A DNA stretch of 64,000 bases from a virus: IMG/VR virus record IMGVR_UViG_3300036799_000043, positions 47,055 to 111,054 of that record. The stretch is one strand, 5' to 3'. Numbering within the stretch: position 1 is the stretch's first letter; every line of letters begins with the position of its first letter. Of the stretch, positions 1 through 7,457 are shown in pieces. The notes beneath the pieces were generated by a model. That model searched no databases. It had not been told where the DNA came from and was given only the letters and a program-made list of their open reading frames with translations. The position numbers and the translations under genes were made by a program.

Positions 1-161
1 TCCGACACGGTTTCTACGATGATTGGTCTATCGCTGACACTGCGCTGATCGAGCGCGTGCTGAGGTGTCCGATCAAAATCGAGCAGACTATCGATGAGCT
101 TGAATTCGATGCAGTCGTGCTTGAATTGCCAGTTGTCGTAGACAACGTTCTGGTTCAGTAG
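1..161 (+). CDS. 3' end of an unidentified gene (partial)
   Basis: Only the last 52 codons are in the window; the frame is open from base 3 and stops at TAG. The peptide is acidic with a hydrophobic stretch near its end (VVLELPVVVDNVLV). No family recognised. It lies 32 bases upstream of the next gene on the same strand and may share its transcript. Confidence 0.5.
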   Translation, partial: RHGFYDDWSIADTALIERVLRCPIKIEQTIDELEFDAVVLELPVVVDNVLVQ

Positions 162-193
162 AGCCACCAATACACGACAAGGAGACTTACCCA

Positions 194-862
194 GTGACTT
201 CTCGACTTCGTATCGCCCTTGCATTCGCGCTACTGCTCGCTGTGGTGTTCCCAGCGGCGTCTGCGTTCGCGTGGACGTGTCAGCCGGGCGTAAAGGACAC
301 GCCCGCTAACGAGCAGGCAGGACTCTGCGTTTTGCATCCAACACCGACCCAAATCCCGACGACTGCACCTACTCCGCAGCCGACAGTGCAAACACCTGCA
401 CCGACCCCGCCGATTGTCGTCGTACCCACGTCAGCGCCGCCCGTGAGCGCACCGCCGCAGACCAATACGAGCAGCGCGCCGAGCTTTGAGAACATCTGCG
501 TCACGAGTGTGAGCGACAACGTGCAGCACACGGACATCGTGCGCACGAGCGACGCCAATGCGTATCTCGCGCAGCACGCTAACGCATATCACATGCCAGA
601 CATCGGCAACTGCGGACCGACAGACGTGTACTTGCAGACTGCAAAGCCGACTGTGGCGATCACGCCCGTCCCCGTCACAGCGACGCCAGTAGCAACTGTC
701 GAGTCGACGCCCGCGCCAACTGTGACGCCAGAAGCGACGCCGACTGCTACTGCTACGCCAGTTATGACGACGCCGACTGCGACGCCAGAAGTCGTCGAGA
801 CACCAGTACCCGCTGTGCCTGACACGGGCGACGGAACTGCCGCCGATGAGATCGCTCCTTAG
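194..862 (+). CDS. secreted Pro/Thr-rich stalk protein, possible sortase substrate
   Basis: A 222-residue protein starting at GTG, with a good ribosome site (AAGGAG) 9 bases upstream. Residues 1-26 form a signal peptide ending A-F-A. Two low-complexity stalks rich in Pro, Thr, Val and Ala flank a short globular segment (about 95-150) with cysteines. Near the C-terminus, residues 208-212 read VPDTG, which resembles LPxTG-type sorting motifs, but no hydrophobic helix or basic tail follows. The next gene overlaps it by 17 bases and encodes a sortase. The pairing suggests a cell-surface or virion-displayed protein processed by that sortase; this is inference, since the sorting signal is incomplete. 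Confidence 0.7.
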   Translation: MTSRLRIALAFALLLAVVFPAASAFAWTCQPGVKDTPANEQAGLCVLHPTPTQIPTTAPTPQPTVQTPAPTPPIVVVPTSAPPVSAPPQTNTSSAPSFENICVTSVSDNVQHTDIVRTSDANAYLAQHANAYHMPDIGNCGPTDVYLQTAKPTVAITPVPVTATPVATVESTPAPTVTPEATPTATATPVMTTPTATPEVVETPVPAVPDTGDGTAADEIAP

Positions 863-1313
863 CATCACCGCAGCGCTGCTTGTCGCGGTGCTCAGCGTGT
901 CGAGCGCCTACGCTGACGATCTGACTGTCTCGATCCCAGACATCAGCGTCAGCGCAGCGACAGAGCGACTGGGTGTCGTCGATGACGTGCTCAGCGCTCC
1001 AGACGATCCCGACTCGCTCGGCGTATTCGAGTTTGGCGAGCAGACGATCATTGCCGGTCACCGAGACTGGCAGTATCGTCTGCGCGCTTTCTCTCGCCTG
1101 GATCAGCTACAGCAAGGCGCAGAGGTCGACTTGAGTGACGGTCGCAGCTACAGCGTCGACTCGACTGCGGTGCTCGACGTAGACGACGCAGACGCGTGGT
1201 CGAGCTATCTGACTGGTGACGACTCGCTCGTACTCGTAACGTGTACAGGCCCGTTCTCCTTGAGTCGACACGAGTACTTGCAGCGCTTCGTCGTGCTCGC
1301 GTTGCCAAATTAG
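846..1313 (+). CDS. sortase (class D/E/F-like transpeptidase)
   Basis: A 155-residue exported sortase-fold protein. Residues 1-23 are a signal peptide (AYA/DD). The sortase triad is visible: His72 in AGHRD, Cys133 in LVTCTG, and Arg147 in LQRFVVLA, in canonical order and spacing. The enzyme is small, near the lower limit for sortases, and has no C-terminal membrane anchor. It starts inside the end of the preceding Pro/Thr-rich gene, so the two are translationally coupled and the upstream VPDTG protein is the obvious candidate substrate. Sortases are rare in phage genomes; a role in remodelling the host surface is inference. Confidence 0.85.
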   Translation: MRSLLSITAALLVAVLSVSSAYADDLTVSIPDISVSAATERLGVVDDVLSAPDDPDSLGVFEFGEQTIIAGHRDWQYRLRAFSRLDQLQQGAEVDLSDGRSYSVDSTAVLDVDDADAWSSYLTGDDSLVLVTCTGPFSLSRHEYLQRFVVLALPN

Positions 1314-1316
1314 TAC

Positions 1317-1345
1317 TTGCGCTGCGATATGCAGTGCTGTATAGT
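1317..1345 (+). promoter_or_regulatory. early-type promoter with CAGYGCTG box (copy 1)
   Basis: TTGCGC (1317-1322), 17-bp spacer, TATAGT (1340-1345). The spacer ends in GCAGTGCTG, part of a near-palindromic box shared with many other intergenic sites in the window. The ATG of the next gene is 7 bases after the -10, about where transcription should begin, so the mRNA is probably leaderless. Confidence 0.8.
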
Positions 1346-1352
1346 GAGAGCA

Positions 1353-1577
1353 ATGAACACGACGACAGAGATCAAGCGCACGACACTCACCGCTACAGCC
1401 GCAGCCAAGCTGCACTGCTCGCAGACCCACCGCTGCACCGACAGCGTTGTGGTCGTGCTGAGCTACCAGTTCGCAGACGGCGCTCGGCTCAACCACTACC
1501 CACTGTGCGAGTCGCATCAGGGCGACTATTCGCGCGACAGCCAAACGCTGCGCGCAATCAAGGAGATCGTGCGATGA
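1353..1577 (+). CDS. small promoter-proximal protein, unknown
   Basis: 74 residues beginning MNTTTE. The start at 1353 is chosen because it sits 7 bases after a strong -10 and begins with the ATGAACACGACG sequence seen at many promoter-proximal genes here. It contains C-x4-H-x2-C and C-x2-H groups (CSQTHRC, CESH), suggesting metal binding. It is first in an operon; its stop overlaps the next ATG. Confidence 0.7.
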   Translation: MNTTTEIKRTTLTATAAAKLHCSQTHRCTDSVVVVLSYQFADGARLNHYPLCESHQGDYSRDSQTLRAIKEIVR

Positions 1578-2071
1578 GCAGCGTTCTGCCAGCGATGCCG
1601 AAGAACGCGATCCAGCGCAGCAAGCTCGAACTCGACGCAGAGAAAGCAGCGCGCAAGTCGCTTGAGGACAGCATCACCAATCTGCGTTCGCTGATGCACA
1701 GCGACAAGTTCCGCGAGAACCCGTACGTCAACATCGTCGACATCCTGACGTGGGCAGAGCAAGCGATGAGTGCTGCGAGCGACGCCGAGTCTGCTTCGTA
1801 CGCAGTCGGCCGTATGCGCCAAGCTGTGTACAGCAACATCACTACAGCGCTCGACACGAACGGCGCCAACGCTCTGTACAAAGTCGACGCGTTCGCTCTC
1901 GAAGGACCTGAGACGCGCACTGTGTACGTGCTCAAGTCAGATGTCGAATTCGCGCTTGAAGTGCTGCGCGCTGATGGCATCTACTATCGCGCCGAACTGA
2001 GCGAATGGGAAGATGCACGACCGTGGGAGCGCGAAGGTCGCTGGCTCTACGCACAGTCGGTGACGCTGTGA
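1574..2071 (+). CDS. hypothetical protein, helical N-terminus
   Basis: 165 residues; the start is fixed by an ATGA overlap with the previous stop. The first 100 residues are strongly helical with a charged region (KLELDAEKAARKSLED), followed by a more beta-like C-terminal part containing tyrosine and tryptophan residues. No family recognised. Second gene of the operon starting at 1353. Confidence 0.65.
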   Translation: MSSVLPAMPKNAIQRSKLELDAEKAARKSLEDSITNLRSLMHSDKFRENPYVNIVDILTWAEQAMSAASDAESASYAVGRMRQAVYSNITTALDTNGANALYKVDAFALEGPETRTVYVLKSDVEFALEVLRADGIYYRAELSEWEDARPWEREGRWLYAQSVTL

Positions 2072-2406
2072 AGCACGAACAGACCGAATACACGCTCGGG
2101 CCTGCGCCAACCTTTTACCATCACGCGCACTGCTCGTGCGGCTGGAGAAGTAAGGGCAGAGGTCACGTTGAGACTGTGCGGCGAGACTGGGAGCAGCACG
2201 AGCGAGAATCCAACTTGCCGAAGCTCGTCGAAGGCGAGTGCTCGTGGTGCTGTGAGCGGTCTGCGCGTTGCGTCGAATTCTTCTCCGGACTGTCGTACGC
2301 GCGACTGTGCCCAGACTGCATCAAGCGCATGCACAAGCGTAACAACCAGCTTGCGACAGCAGATCGTCACGTGCGCTATGCGGAGAGGGCTGGACATGCC
2401 AGATAG
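2068..2406 (+). CDS. zinc-ribbon-like protein
   Basis: 112 residues; GTGA overlap with the upstream gene fixes the GTG start. Two cysteine groups are visible: HCSC (residues 21-24) after a His pair, and C58/C61-C62 with C81-x2-C84, typical of a treble-clef or ribbon zinc site. A basic tail follows (KRMHKRNNQ). Probably a nucleic-acid or protein binding early phage protein; function unknown. Confidence 0.6.
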   Translation: MKHEQTEYTLGPAPTFYHHAHCSCGWRSKGRGHVETVRRDWEQHERESNLPKLVEGECSWCCERSARCVEFFSGLSYARLCPDCIKRMHKRNNQLATADRHVRYAERAGHAR

Positions 2407-2734
2407 GGTGCAGTCAATGGAAGGCATGATGCTCGAAGCTGAGCAGCACGCGGCGCGCAACGAAGCCGACAAACAGGCCCTTGAGCGCATTGTCGAGAAC
2501 CGACGACAAGCGTTGCAGATCGCAGAGACGAAGTGGACGGAAGTGCGCGATGGTCTTGTGTTGCAGCTACAGTGCTGCACAGGACCTCGTGACAACTTCG
2601 CGCTGCCGAGTGTCGTTGCGCACAGCGCAGACAAGCTCAATCAGTGGTTGACAGCCTACGATCAAGCGAGTGAGGAATACTACGCCGCACGACGGGCGCT
2701 GCGCTGCTTGAGAGGGGAGCCAGAAGATAGCTAA
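2396..2734 (+). CDS. coiled-coil hypothetical protein
   Basis: 112 residues, overlapping the previous gene by 11 bases. Residues 10-60 form a long charged helix (MMLEAEQHAARNEADKQ and onward), followed by a CC pair and a second helix. No catalytic motif. Last gene of the 1353 operon. Confidence 0.6.
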   Translation: MPDRVQSMEGMMLEAEQHAARNEADKQALERIVENRRQALQIAETKWTEVRDGLVLQLQCCTGPRDNFALPSVVAHSADKLNQWLTAYDQASEEYYAARRALRCLRGEPEDS

Positions 2735-2749
2735 CGTTAGACTGTCAAC

Positions 2750-3247
2750 GTGAGCGAACCAGCAGCGAGCGACGTTGTAGAGGCGTTTTGCGACGCGCTC
2801 GCTATTGCGGTCAGATACGCCACAAGAGCGCAGCGAATATATCTGCGCATCAATGGGAAGCGAGGAACCGGAACAGTGGTAGATATTCCTGATGATCGCG
2901 CATTCGGCCTTGTCGTCGACTTTGAAGACAAATTTGGCGAACAGGCGCGCGAGCCGGGCGCAGTCACTTTCAGCAGCGACCAGACTGATCTCGTCACGAT
3001 CACGCCGAACACGATGCTTGACGCCGACGGCAATGTCGTGCCCGCAACTGACGACATGCACGCGACTGCTATGGCGAACGCCGGCAGCGGCAGCTTCAAT
3101 CTGTTCGCGAGCAGCGGCACGCTGAATCTCGAAACGCCCGAGGCGTGCAACATCGTCGCTGGTTCTGCGGTGACCGGCCACGTGGTCGTCGAATTGACGC
3201 AACCCGCTGCGTCGTCGGCACATCACCGCACTCACAAGGACAAGTAG
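2750..3247 (+). CDS. hypothetical beta-rich protein
   Basis: 165 residues from GTG. A TAGACT hexamer ends 6 bases before the GTG, so it may be leaderless, although no good -35 is seen. The N-terminal half (to about residue 60) looks helical then small-barrel-like; residues 85-155 alternate hydrophobic and polar residues with Gly/Ser/Asn turns, as in a beta sandwich, and the tail is rich in His and Lys. Followed directly by a terminator-like hairpin. No family recognised. Confidence 0.6.
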   Translation: MSEPAASDVVEAFCDALAIAVRYATRAQRIYLRINGKRGTGTVVDIPDDRAFGLVVDFEDKFGEQAREPGAVTFSSDQTDLVTITPNTMLDADGNVVPATDDMHATAMANAGSGSFNLFASSGTLNLETPEACNIVAGSAVTGHVVVELTQPAASSAHHRTHKDK

Positions 3248-3253
3248 CTCACA

Positions 3254-3284
3254 GGCGTCGCAGTTTATCTGCGGCGCCTTCTCT
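3254..3284 (+). terminator. intrinsic terminator-like hairpin
   Basis: A 10-bp stem (3254-3263 with 3269-3278, one G-T pair) and 5-base loop, followed by TTCTCT. It ends the transcript of the gene at 2750. Confidence 0.6.
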
Positions 3285-3313
3285 GACACACACGACGAAT
3301 GGTGGGGCCACCG

Positions 3314-3790
3314 ATGAGTGACTTATTGATCGAGCGCGCGACACACGACGATTACTGGCTTATTCAGCAGATTGTAGAGTCTGCAAATTTGCCATCAGAC
3401 AATGTGCATTCGACACCGTTTCTGATTGCGCGCAAAGATCAAATACCAGTAGGCGTGATTGGCTACAGTATCGAGAGAGAGGGCTGGGTGCATGTGCGCT
3501 CACTCAGCGTACGTAAGTCGTTTCGGCGTCAAGGTATTGGCGAAGCACTGATACAAGCGCTCGTGGACTATCTCAAGACGCGCGATGACGCAACGGTGTT
3601 GATCGTTATGTGCATGTACTGGAACATTCGTTTCTACAAGAATCGAGGTTTTCAGCGCATCTCGTCGCAGGCGAAGCAACACGATCCAGTCGCAGCGCTT
3701 GAGGAACATTCGCACTGCACGTGCTTCGCTCTGCGACTACAGCAGCCTATTGAGGACGTGCTCGCGCCGCAGATGCTAAATGCCAAGTAG
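3314..3790 (+). CDS. GNAT family N-acetyltransferase
   Basis: 158 residues. The acetyl-CoA binding motif A is clear: RSLSV then RRQGIGEALI (residues 62-80, R-x-x-G-x-G), followed by a hydrophobic strand and the usual Y-rich motif B (WNIRFYKNRGF). An ATG at 3299 in frame would add five residues; 3314 is preferred because GTGGGG lies just upstream. Substrate unknown. It overlaps the DUF1643 gene by 11 bases. Confidence 0.8.
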   Translation: MSDLLIERATHDDYWLIQQIVESANLPSDNVHSTPFLIARKDQIPVGVIGYSIEREGWVHVRSLSVRKSFRRQGIGEALIQALVDYLKTRDDATVLIVMCMYWNIRFYKNRGFQRISSQAKQHDPVAALEEHSHCTCFALRLQQPIEDVLAPQMLNAK

Positions 3791-4367
3791 GCCACCGCTA
3801 CCCGACAGTGACGCTGCGTACGTTTGCCGTAACCATCACACGGACGAGCTTGTCAGCGGCGCATTGTTCTCTCAAAACAACGAGCATCGATACGCGCTCT
3901 GGCGCATGTGGGGAGACGGTGCGTACGTGCTGTTTTGCGGATTGAACCCGTCGACTGCTGACGATCTCAAGAACGATCCGACGTGTACGCGTGAAGTGAA
4001 CTGGGCGCGAGCATGGGGCTTCGATGGCTTCGTCAAAGTGAACTGGGGCAGCTATCGCTCGACGAGTCCGCTCGTGCTCAAGGGTCTTGGGCCTGACACT
4101 GCGACTGGTGGGTTATTCAACGATATCGCGTTGATCCACTACGCTCGTCAGGCCGCGCTCGTCGTGGTGTGTTGGGGCGTACACGGTGCGCTCTGGCAGC
4201 ACGGTAGGAAGGTCGTCAGAGCATTGCAGACGTGGGACGTGCAGCCATACGCGTTTCACTTCTATCGCGCTGGTAAGCGTTACGCAGAGGTGGCAAACGG
4301 TGAGCCTCGTCACACGCTGTACCTGCCAAATTCTGCTCGACTGCACGCGTATCAAACGCGCCTCTAA
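3780..4367 (+). CDS. DUF1643 family protein
   Basis: 195 residues. The signature of DUF1643 is present: RYALWRMW, then LFCGLNPSTADDLKNDPT, CTREVNWARAWGFDGFVKVN and a YRSTSP segment, with a hydrophobic VVVCWG strand near residue 125. Such proteins are common in phages and mobile elements and have no established biochemical role. Length is typical. Last CDS before the interrupted tRNA-like gene. Confidence 0.85.
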   Translation: MPSRPPLPDSDAAYVCRNHHTDELVSGALFSQNNEHRYALWRMWGDGAYVLFCGLNPSTADDLKNDPTCTREVNWARAWGFDGFVKVNWGSYRSTSPLVLKGLGPDTATGGLFNDIALIHYARQAALVVVCWGVHGALWQHGRKVVRALQTWDVQPYAFHFYRAGKRYAEVANGEPRHTLYLPNSARLHAYQTRL

Positions 4368-4422
4368 CGCCACGCTGATGCTGCTCTGATACGAGATGTC
4401 GCATTCTGATGTACGTAAACAG

Positions 4423-4615
4423 ACCGGGGTAGCTCAGTTGGTAGAGCACGGAGCGGGTACAAGTCGACACGATGAGCGCGCAGAGCACGTAGCTAGTGCC
4501 GAGCAGACTCAAAGCGAGAATTCGCGGCCCTTGCCGAAGCCAGACACGTTTGCAAGCGTGCGCGGAACAGGGAAAGAAACCTCCGAGGTCGTGGGTTCAA
4601 GTCCTGCCCCCGGTG
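4423..4615 (+). tRNA. tRNA-like gene with about 120-127 nt inserted in the anticodon loop
   Basis: All tRNA helices can be drawn. Acceptor: 4423-4429 with 4608-4614, 7 of 7 pairs. D arm: GCTC 4432-4435 with GAGC 4444-4447, loop AGTTGGTA. Anticodon stem: CGGAG 4449-4453 with CTCCG 4581-4585. T arm: GTGGG 4591-4595, loop TTCAAGT, CCTGC 4603-4607. The discriminator is G4615 and CCA is not encoded. Instead of a 7-base anticodon loop there are 127 bases (4454-4580). The 3' flank GAAAC would give anticodon GAA if the insertion were spliced out just upstream, but the expected U33 is missing. The insert is too short for an ordinary group I intron. It may be an intron-bearing gene, a decayed gene or a tRNA-like decoy. 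Confidence 0.55.
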
Positions 4616-5064
4616 CTAGATCGAGAGCAGGCGTACAGCTTCGCTGGCGTCAAGCTCTTGGCAGAGCAGAGTGCCCGTACGCGTACCGCTGGGTGCTGCC
4701 ACTCGGTCGCTTCGGCTCGATCAGGCTGCATCAGTGGTTGCGATCAGACGACGAGCGCGCAGCGCACGATCACCCGAGCGACTTTCTGACGCTCGTGCTG
4801 TTCGGCGGCTACGTCGACGCGCTTGAGCATGCAGACGGCTCGCAGAGTTACGACAGACTAGCTGTCGCAGCGGTGCGCTACAGACGCGCTGAGCACCGTC
4901 ACAGAGTCGTCCTGACGCATTCCCCAACGTGGACACTGCTGTACTTTGCGCCCGCGCGTCGTGACTGGGGTTTCTACAAGCGTCGAGCGATCGGTGGCTT
5001 TCGCTTTCTTCGGCAACACAAGTGGTTCGCGAGCTTCGGTCACCATCCGTGCGACCAGCAGTGA
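4591..5064 (+). CDS. cupin-like phage conserved protein
   Basis: The frame encodes a family common in actinophages: CPY..RW, RLHQWLRSDDERAAHDHP, a glycine-rich FGGY strand, an EHRHRV group, and WTLLYFAPARRDWGFY; the His pairs fit a metal-binding cupin barrel. The start is uncertain. The only in-frame candidates are GTG at 4591, which overlaps the tRNA-like 3' half and gives 157 residues (near the usual family length), and GTG at 4693, which would remove the CPY..RW segment. Enzymatic activity unknown. Confidence 0.6.
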   Translation: MGSSPAPGARSRAGVQLRWRQALGRAECPYAYRWVLPLGRFGSIRLHQWLRSDDERAAHDHPSDFLTLVLFGGYVDALEHADGSQSYDRLAVAAVRYRRAEHRHRVVLTHSPTWTLLYFAPARRDWGFYKRRAIGGFRFLRQHKWFASFGHHPCDQQ

Positions 5065-5085
5065 CGCGTCCGTAATGTTTAGCTC

Positions 5086-5114
5086 TTGTCTAAGCAGCCG
5101 TGATTACACATACT
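5086..5114 (+). promoter_or_regulatory. promoter for secreted protein gene at 5164
   Basis: TTGTCT (5086-5091), 17-bp spacer, CATACT (5109-5114). It lacks the CAGYGCTG box and, unlike the early promoters, leaves a leader of about 40 bases with a strong ribosome site (AAGGAG, 5152-5157). Confidence 0.6.
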
Positions 5115-5163
5115 GCGCTCGCTGACAGCGAAGACTGTCAAGCACACGACTAAGGAGCGAACG

Positions 5164-5628
5164 ATGTTTCGCACAATCTCTCGCACTGTCACTGTTCTCG
5201 CCGCCGCTGCAGTTCTCGCCGCCTTCGCTGTTGCACCCGCGTCAGCGTATATGCCAACGCAGAGCGACTATCTGCATCTCGACAACTTCAACCTGAAAGC
5301 TCAAGACGTTGGCGGCAATAACTGGCTGACGCTGGGTGATCTCAAGACGACTCGCTATGCCGTAGTGCGAGCCACGAACGTCAAAGGCGCTGCCGGCGTG
5401 ACTATGACGCTCTGGGTGAGCGGTCGCGAGGACAAGCTTTACGTGCAGAACAACCAGACCGTGCTCGTCGACTTCGGCAAGTACATCAACACTGACACGT
5501 TCACCGAGATGCAGATGCAGTTCCCGCGCGGCACTCAGGTGACCAACGTCACGCTCGACGTGTACGCAGTGTCGAGTGGCTTCTTCTCTGCTATCGCTGC
5601 GCCGACGCCAGCGCCGTACGTTCCCTAG
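5164..5628 (+). CDS. secreted hypothetical protein
   Basis: 154 residues with a textbook signal peptide (residues 1-28, ending ASA/Y). The mature part is a beta-rich single domain without cysteines, ending in a Pro-rich tail (PTPAPYVP). Strong Shine-Dalgarno 7 bases upstream of ATG, its own promoter, and a terminator immediately after the stop make it a monocistronic unit. A secreted or surface protein of unknown role. Confidence 0.7.
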   Translation: MFRTISRTVTVLAAAAVLAAFAVAPASAYMPTQSDYLHLDNFNLKAQDVGGNNWLTLGDLKTTRYAVVRATNVKGAAGVTMTLWVSGREDKLYVQNNQTVLVDFGKYINTDTFTEMQMQFPRGTQVTNVTLDVYAVSSGFFSAIAAPTPAPYVP

Positions 5629-5646
5629 CTTTCAGCGCTCGCGTCA

Positions 5647-5682
5647 CAAAACGCCACGAGTCTTCGGATTCGTGGCGTTTTC
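5647..5682. terminator. bidirectional intrinsic terminator
   Basis: A 12-bp perfect stem (AAAACGCCACGA with TCGTGGCGTTTT) and 10-base loop, with A-run on the left and T-run on the right. It ends the 5164 gene and lies directly against the next promoter. Confidence 0.9.
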
Positions 5683-5684
5683 TA

Positions 5685-5714
5685 TTGCGCTCGCAGTATG
5701 CAGCACTGTATATT
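5685..5714 (+). promoter_or_regulatory. early-type promoter (copy 2)
   Basis: TTGCGC 5685-5690, 18-bp spacer ending TGCAGCACTG, TATATT 5709-5714; ATG follows after 9 bases. A GTCACA box lies at 5643-5648, here overlapped by the terminator stem. Confidence 0.8.
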
Positions 5715-5723
5715 GAAAGAGTC

Positions 5724-6566
5724 ATGAACACGACGACGCGAACAGATGTCCACTCACCGAAGAACCTCATCACTGAGGACTACGAACTCGTCAACTGCTT
5801 CGACAACCAGACTGCCTGGGCAATCACTGAGTACGGCTTGACGATCTCGCGCAAGCTGCACGCTGATGACGAGCTTGGTCGCGGTGCGAACCAGTGCCAC
5901 CACTGCGGCGCTCACATTCGCTACTTTGCAGTGCTTGAGCACACGCCGACCGGCAAGTACATCGTTGCTGGCGAGACCTGCGTCGACAATCGATTCTCGC
6001 GAGCGACCGCTGACTTCCAGCGCCTCCGCAAGCAAGCTGAGCTAGATCGCGCGCAGCAGCGCATCAAGCGAGCGCTCGAACAGTTCGCCGCTGACAACAG
6101 CGATGTTGCGTTTCTCGCGACTGGCGAGCTTCCGGAGAGCATCTCGTGGAACAACTTCGTGAGTGACATCTCGCGCAAGCTGCGCATGTACGGCGAGATC
6201 AGCACTCGTCAACTGACCGCCGTTCGCGACGCCATCCAGCGCGCCGAGCAGCAGAACGCAGAGCGCGCCGCTCGCAAAGCAGCCGAAGCGACGCAGATCA
6301 CGAGCGATGTCGTTGAGGGCCGCATCGAGATCAGCGGCGAAGTGCTCTCGACCAAGTGGATCGAAAGCCAGTTCGGTAGCTCACTCAAGATGCTCGTACG
6401 CGACGCTCGTGGCTTCAAAGTCTTCGGCAGTGTCCCGAGCAGCATCAGCGCGAATCGTGGCGACCGCGTTCGCTTCGTCGCGACAGTCGAGCGCTCGCGC
6501 GACGACTCGCAGTTTGGATTCTTCTCTCGCCCGAGCAAAGCAGCGGTCATTACGACCGCTGCGTAG
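5724..6566 (+). CDS. zinc-finger and OB-fold-like phage protein
   Basis: 280 residues. N-terminal domain: C58-x2-C61 in QCHHCGAHIRY followed by G-x-x-C86, a treble-clef layout known from conserved actinophage hypotheticals. Middle: long charged helices (residues 95-205, QRLRKQAELDRAQQR and onward). C-terminal 75 residues: beta strands with VRDARGFKVFGSVP and GDRVRFVATV, suggesting an OB-fold and hence single-stranded nucleic acid binding. It begins MNTTTRTD next to a leaderless-type promoter. A replication or recombination accessory role is likely but unproven. Confidence 0.65.
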   Translation: MNTTTRTDVHSPKNLITEDYELVNCFDNQTAWAITEYGLTISRKLHADDELGRGANQCHHCGAHIRYFAVLEHTPTGKYIVAGETCVDNRFSRATADFQRLRKQAELDRAQQRIKRALEQFAADNSDVAFLATGELPESISWNNFVSDISRKLRMYGEISTRQLTAVRDAIQRAEQQNAERAARKAAEATQITSDVVEGRIEISGEVLSTKWIESQFGSSLKMLVRDARGFKVFGSVPSSISANRGDRVRFVATVERSRDDSQFGFFSRPSKAAVITTAA

Positions 6567-6567
6567 C

Positions 6568-6596
6568 TTGCACGTGAGTTAGCAGTAGAGTAGACT
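6568..6596 (+). promoter_or_regulatory. promoter with leadered transcript
   Basis: TTGCAC (6568-6573), 17 bp, TAGACT (6591-6596). Downstream leader ACACACGACAAGGAGACAG carries a strong ribosome site and resembles the leaders at 171-193 and 30588-30607. Confidence 0.65.
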
Positions 6597-6625
6597 GAGA
6601 CTACACACGACAAGGAGACAGTCAG

Positions 6626-6772
6626 ATGCCTAAACTCGAACGCGCCGCTCGCCGCGACGCACGCGAAAAAGCCGAACCACGCCGCAACGTGCACCAGAAG
6701 TCGGCTCGGCGCCGACAACTGCGCCGCTCAAGCGTCATGCGACTTACGGCCGCTTACGGCCGAGCCGCATGA
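6626..6772 (+). CDS. 48-residue arginine-rich microprotein
   Basis: Begins ATG 10 bases after AAGGAG and ends TGA overlapping the next ATG (ATGA). The 48-residue product is extremely basic (about one third Arg or Lys), with ARRDAREKAEPRRN and ARRRQLRR runs and no hydrophobic core. Likely binds nucleic acid; it could be a histone-like or packaging peptide. Good ribosome site and coupling make it a real gene. Confidence 0.65.
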   Translation: MPKLERAARRDAREKAEPRRNVHQKSARRRQLRRSSVMRLTAAYGRAA

Positions 6773-6972
6773 CGAGCATCGATAAGCTCCCGAATGCACT
6801 CGTCGAAGCAGCGCGCCAGACTCTCGGCGTCGACGCTGGCGACACAAGCCGCGACGCACTGATTGAGAGTATGAACGCGCGCACGCTCGTCAGCAAGTAC
6901 ACACAGTGGCATCTTGGCGATAGATCATGGGGCACGGCCATCTACGACTACATCAAGGAGATCGAGCCGTGA
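6769..6972 (+). CDS. small helical hypothetical protein
   Basis: 67 residues, ATGA-coupled to the Arg-rich gene upstream and GTGA-coupled to the next. Mixed amphipathic helices, Trp near the end (WHLGDRSWG). No family recognised. Confidence 0.6.
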   Translation: MTSIDKLPNALVEAARQTLGVDAGDTSRDALIESMNARTLVSKYTQWHLGDRSWGTAIYDYIKEIEP

Positions 6973-7253
6973 CACTCAACTATCAGCCAATCCCGAGTGT
7001 CAGTGGCAATGGCTACACCGCGCTCACACTGCGCGAACCAGGCGAATGGTTCGACCAGCCGACGTGGTTCGTGTTCGTGGGAGGTTGCGGTGTTGCGCAG
7101 ACCACGACACAAGCTGACGCCGAGCGCGAGCTACTCGCGCGCGCTGTTAGCTACTGTGACCGACACATCGCGTACGCCAAGACGCAGATTGAGCACTACG
7201 AGCGTCAGAAACGGGTGCTGCAATCGAATGGACTGATAAGGCAGGTTGACTGA
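6969..7253 (+). CDS. hypothetical protein, 94 aa
   Basis: GTG start fixed by 4-base overlap. N-terminal half has beta character with FVFVGGCGV; the C-terminal half is a long helix (AERELLARAVSYCDRH). Unknown function. Confidence 0.6.
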   Translation: MTLNYQPIPSVSGNGYTALTLREPGEWFDQPTWFVFVGGCGVAQTTTQADAERELLARAVSYCDRHIAYAKTQIEHYERQKRVLQSNGLIRQVD

Positions 7254-7457
7254 GTGGCTTCCGGCAATATCGACGATCCAGAATTCACGTTCAACGATCT
7301 AGTCGACTGGGCGGCGAGCTACTTGCTGATCGAACTGATAGCTGGTCGCTTCCGTCAGGGTGTTTGGATGGTGTGTTCACAGTCCGTACGTTGGCGAGCG
7401 ATGCGCAGTGATGAGGCTGTTGGCGCAAATATGTCGTGGACGAAGAAAGTCAAATGA
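7254..7457 (+). CDS. hypothetical protein, 67 aa
   Basis: GTG start immediately after the previous stop; its own stop overlaps the next ATG. Contains a hydrophobic helix (ASYLLIELIAG) too short and charged to be a confident membrane segment. No homology recognised. Confidence 0.55.
   Translation: MASGNIDDPEFTFNDLVDWAASYLLIELIAGRFRQGVWMVCSQSVRWRAMRSDEAVGANMSWTKKVK

Noticed and set aside
589-825. Gly/Val-rich minus-strand frame over the Pro/Thr-rich gene
   Set aside because: Artefact of repetitive stalk codons read backwards.
2567-3289. Long minus-strand open frame (240 codons) opposite plus-strand genes
   Set aside because: It covers three coupled plus-strand genes, has biased Arg/His/Cys composition and no ribosome site; an antisense shadow.
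4454-4580. tRNA insertion as a group I intron
   Set aside because: Too short, no recognisable P7/P3 core, no U at the 5' junction, so not claimed as group I.
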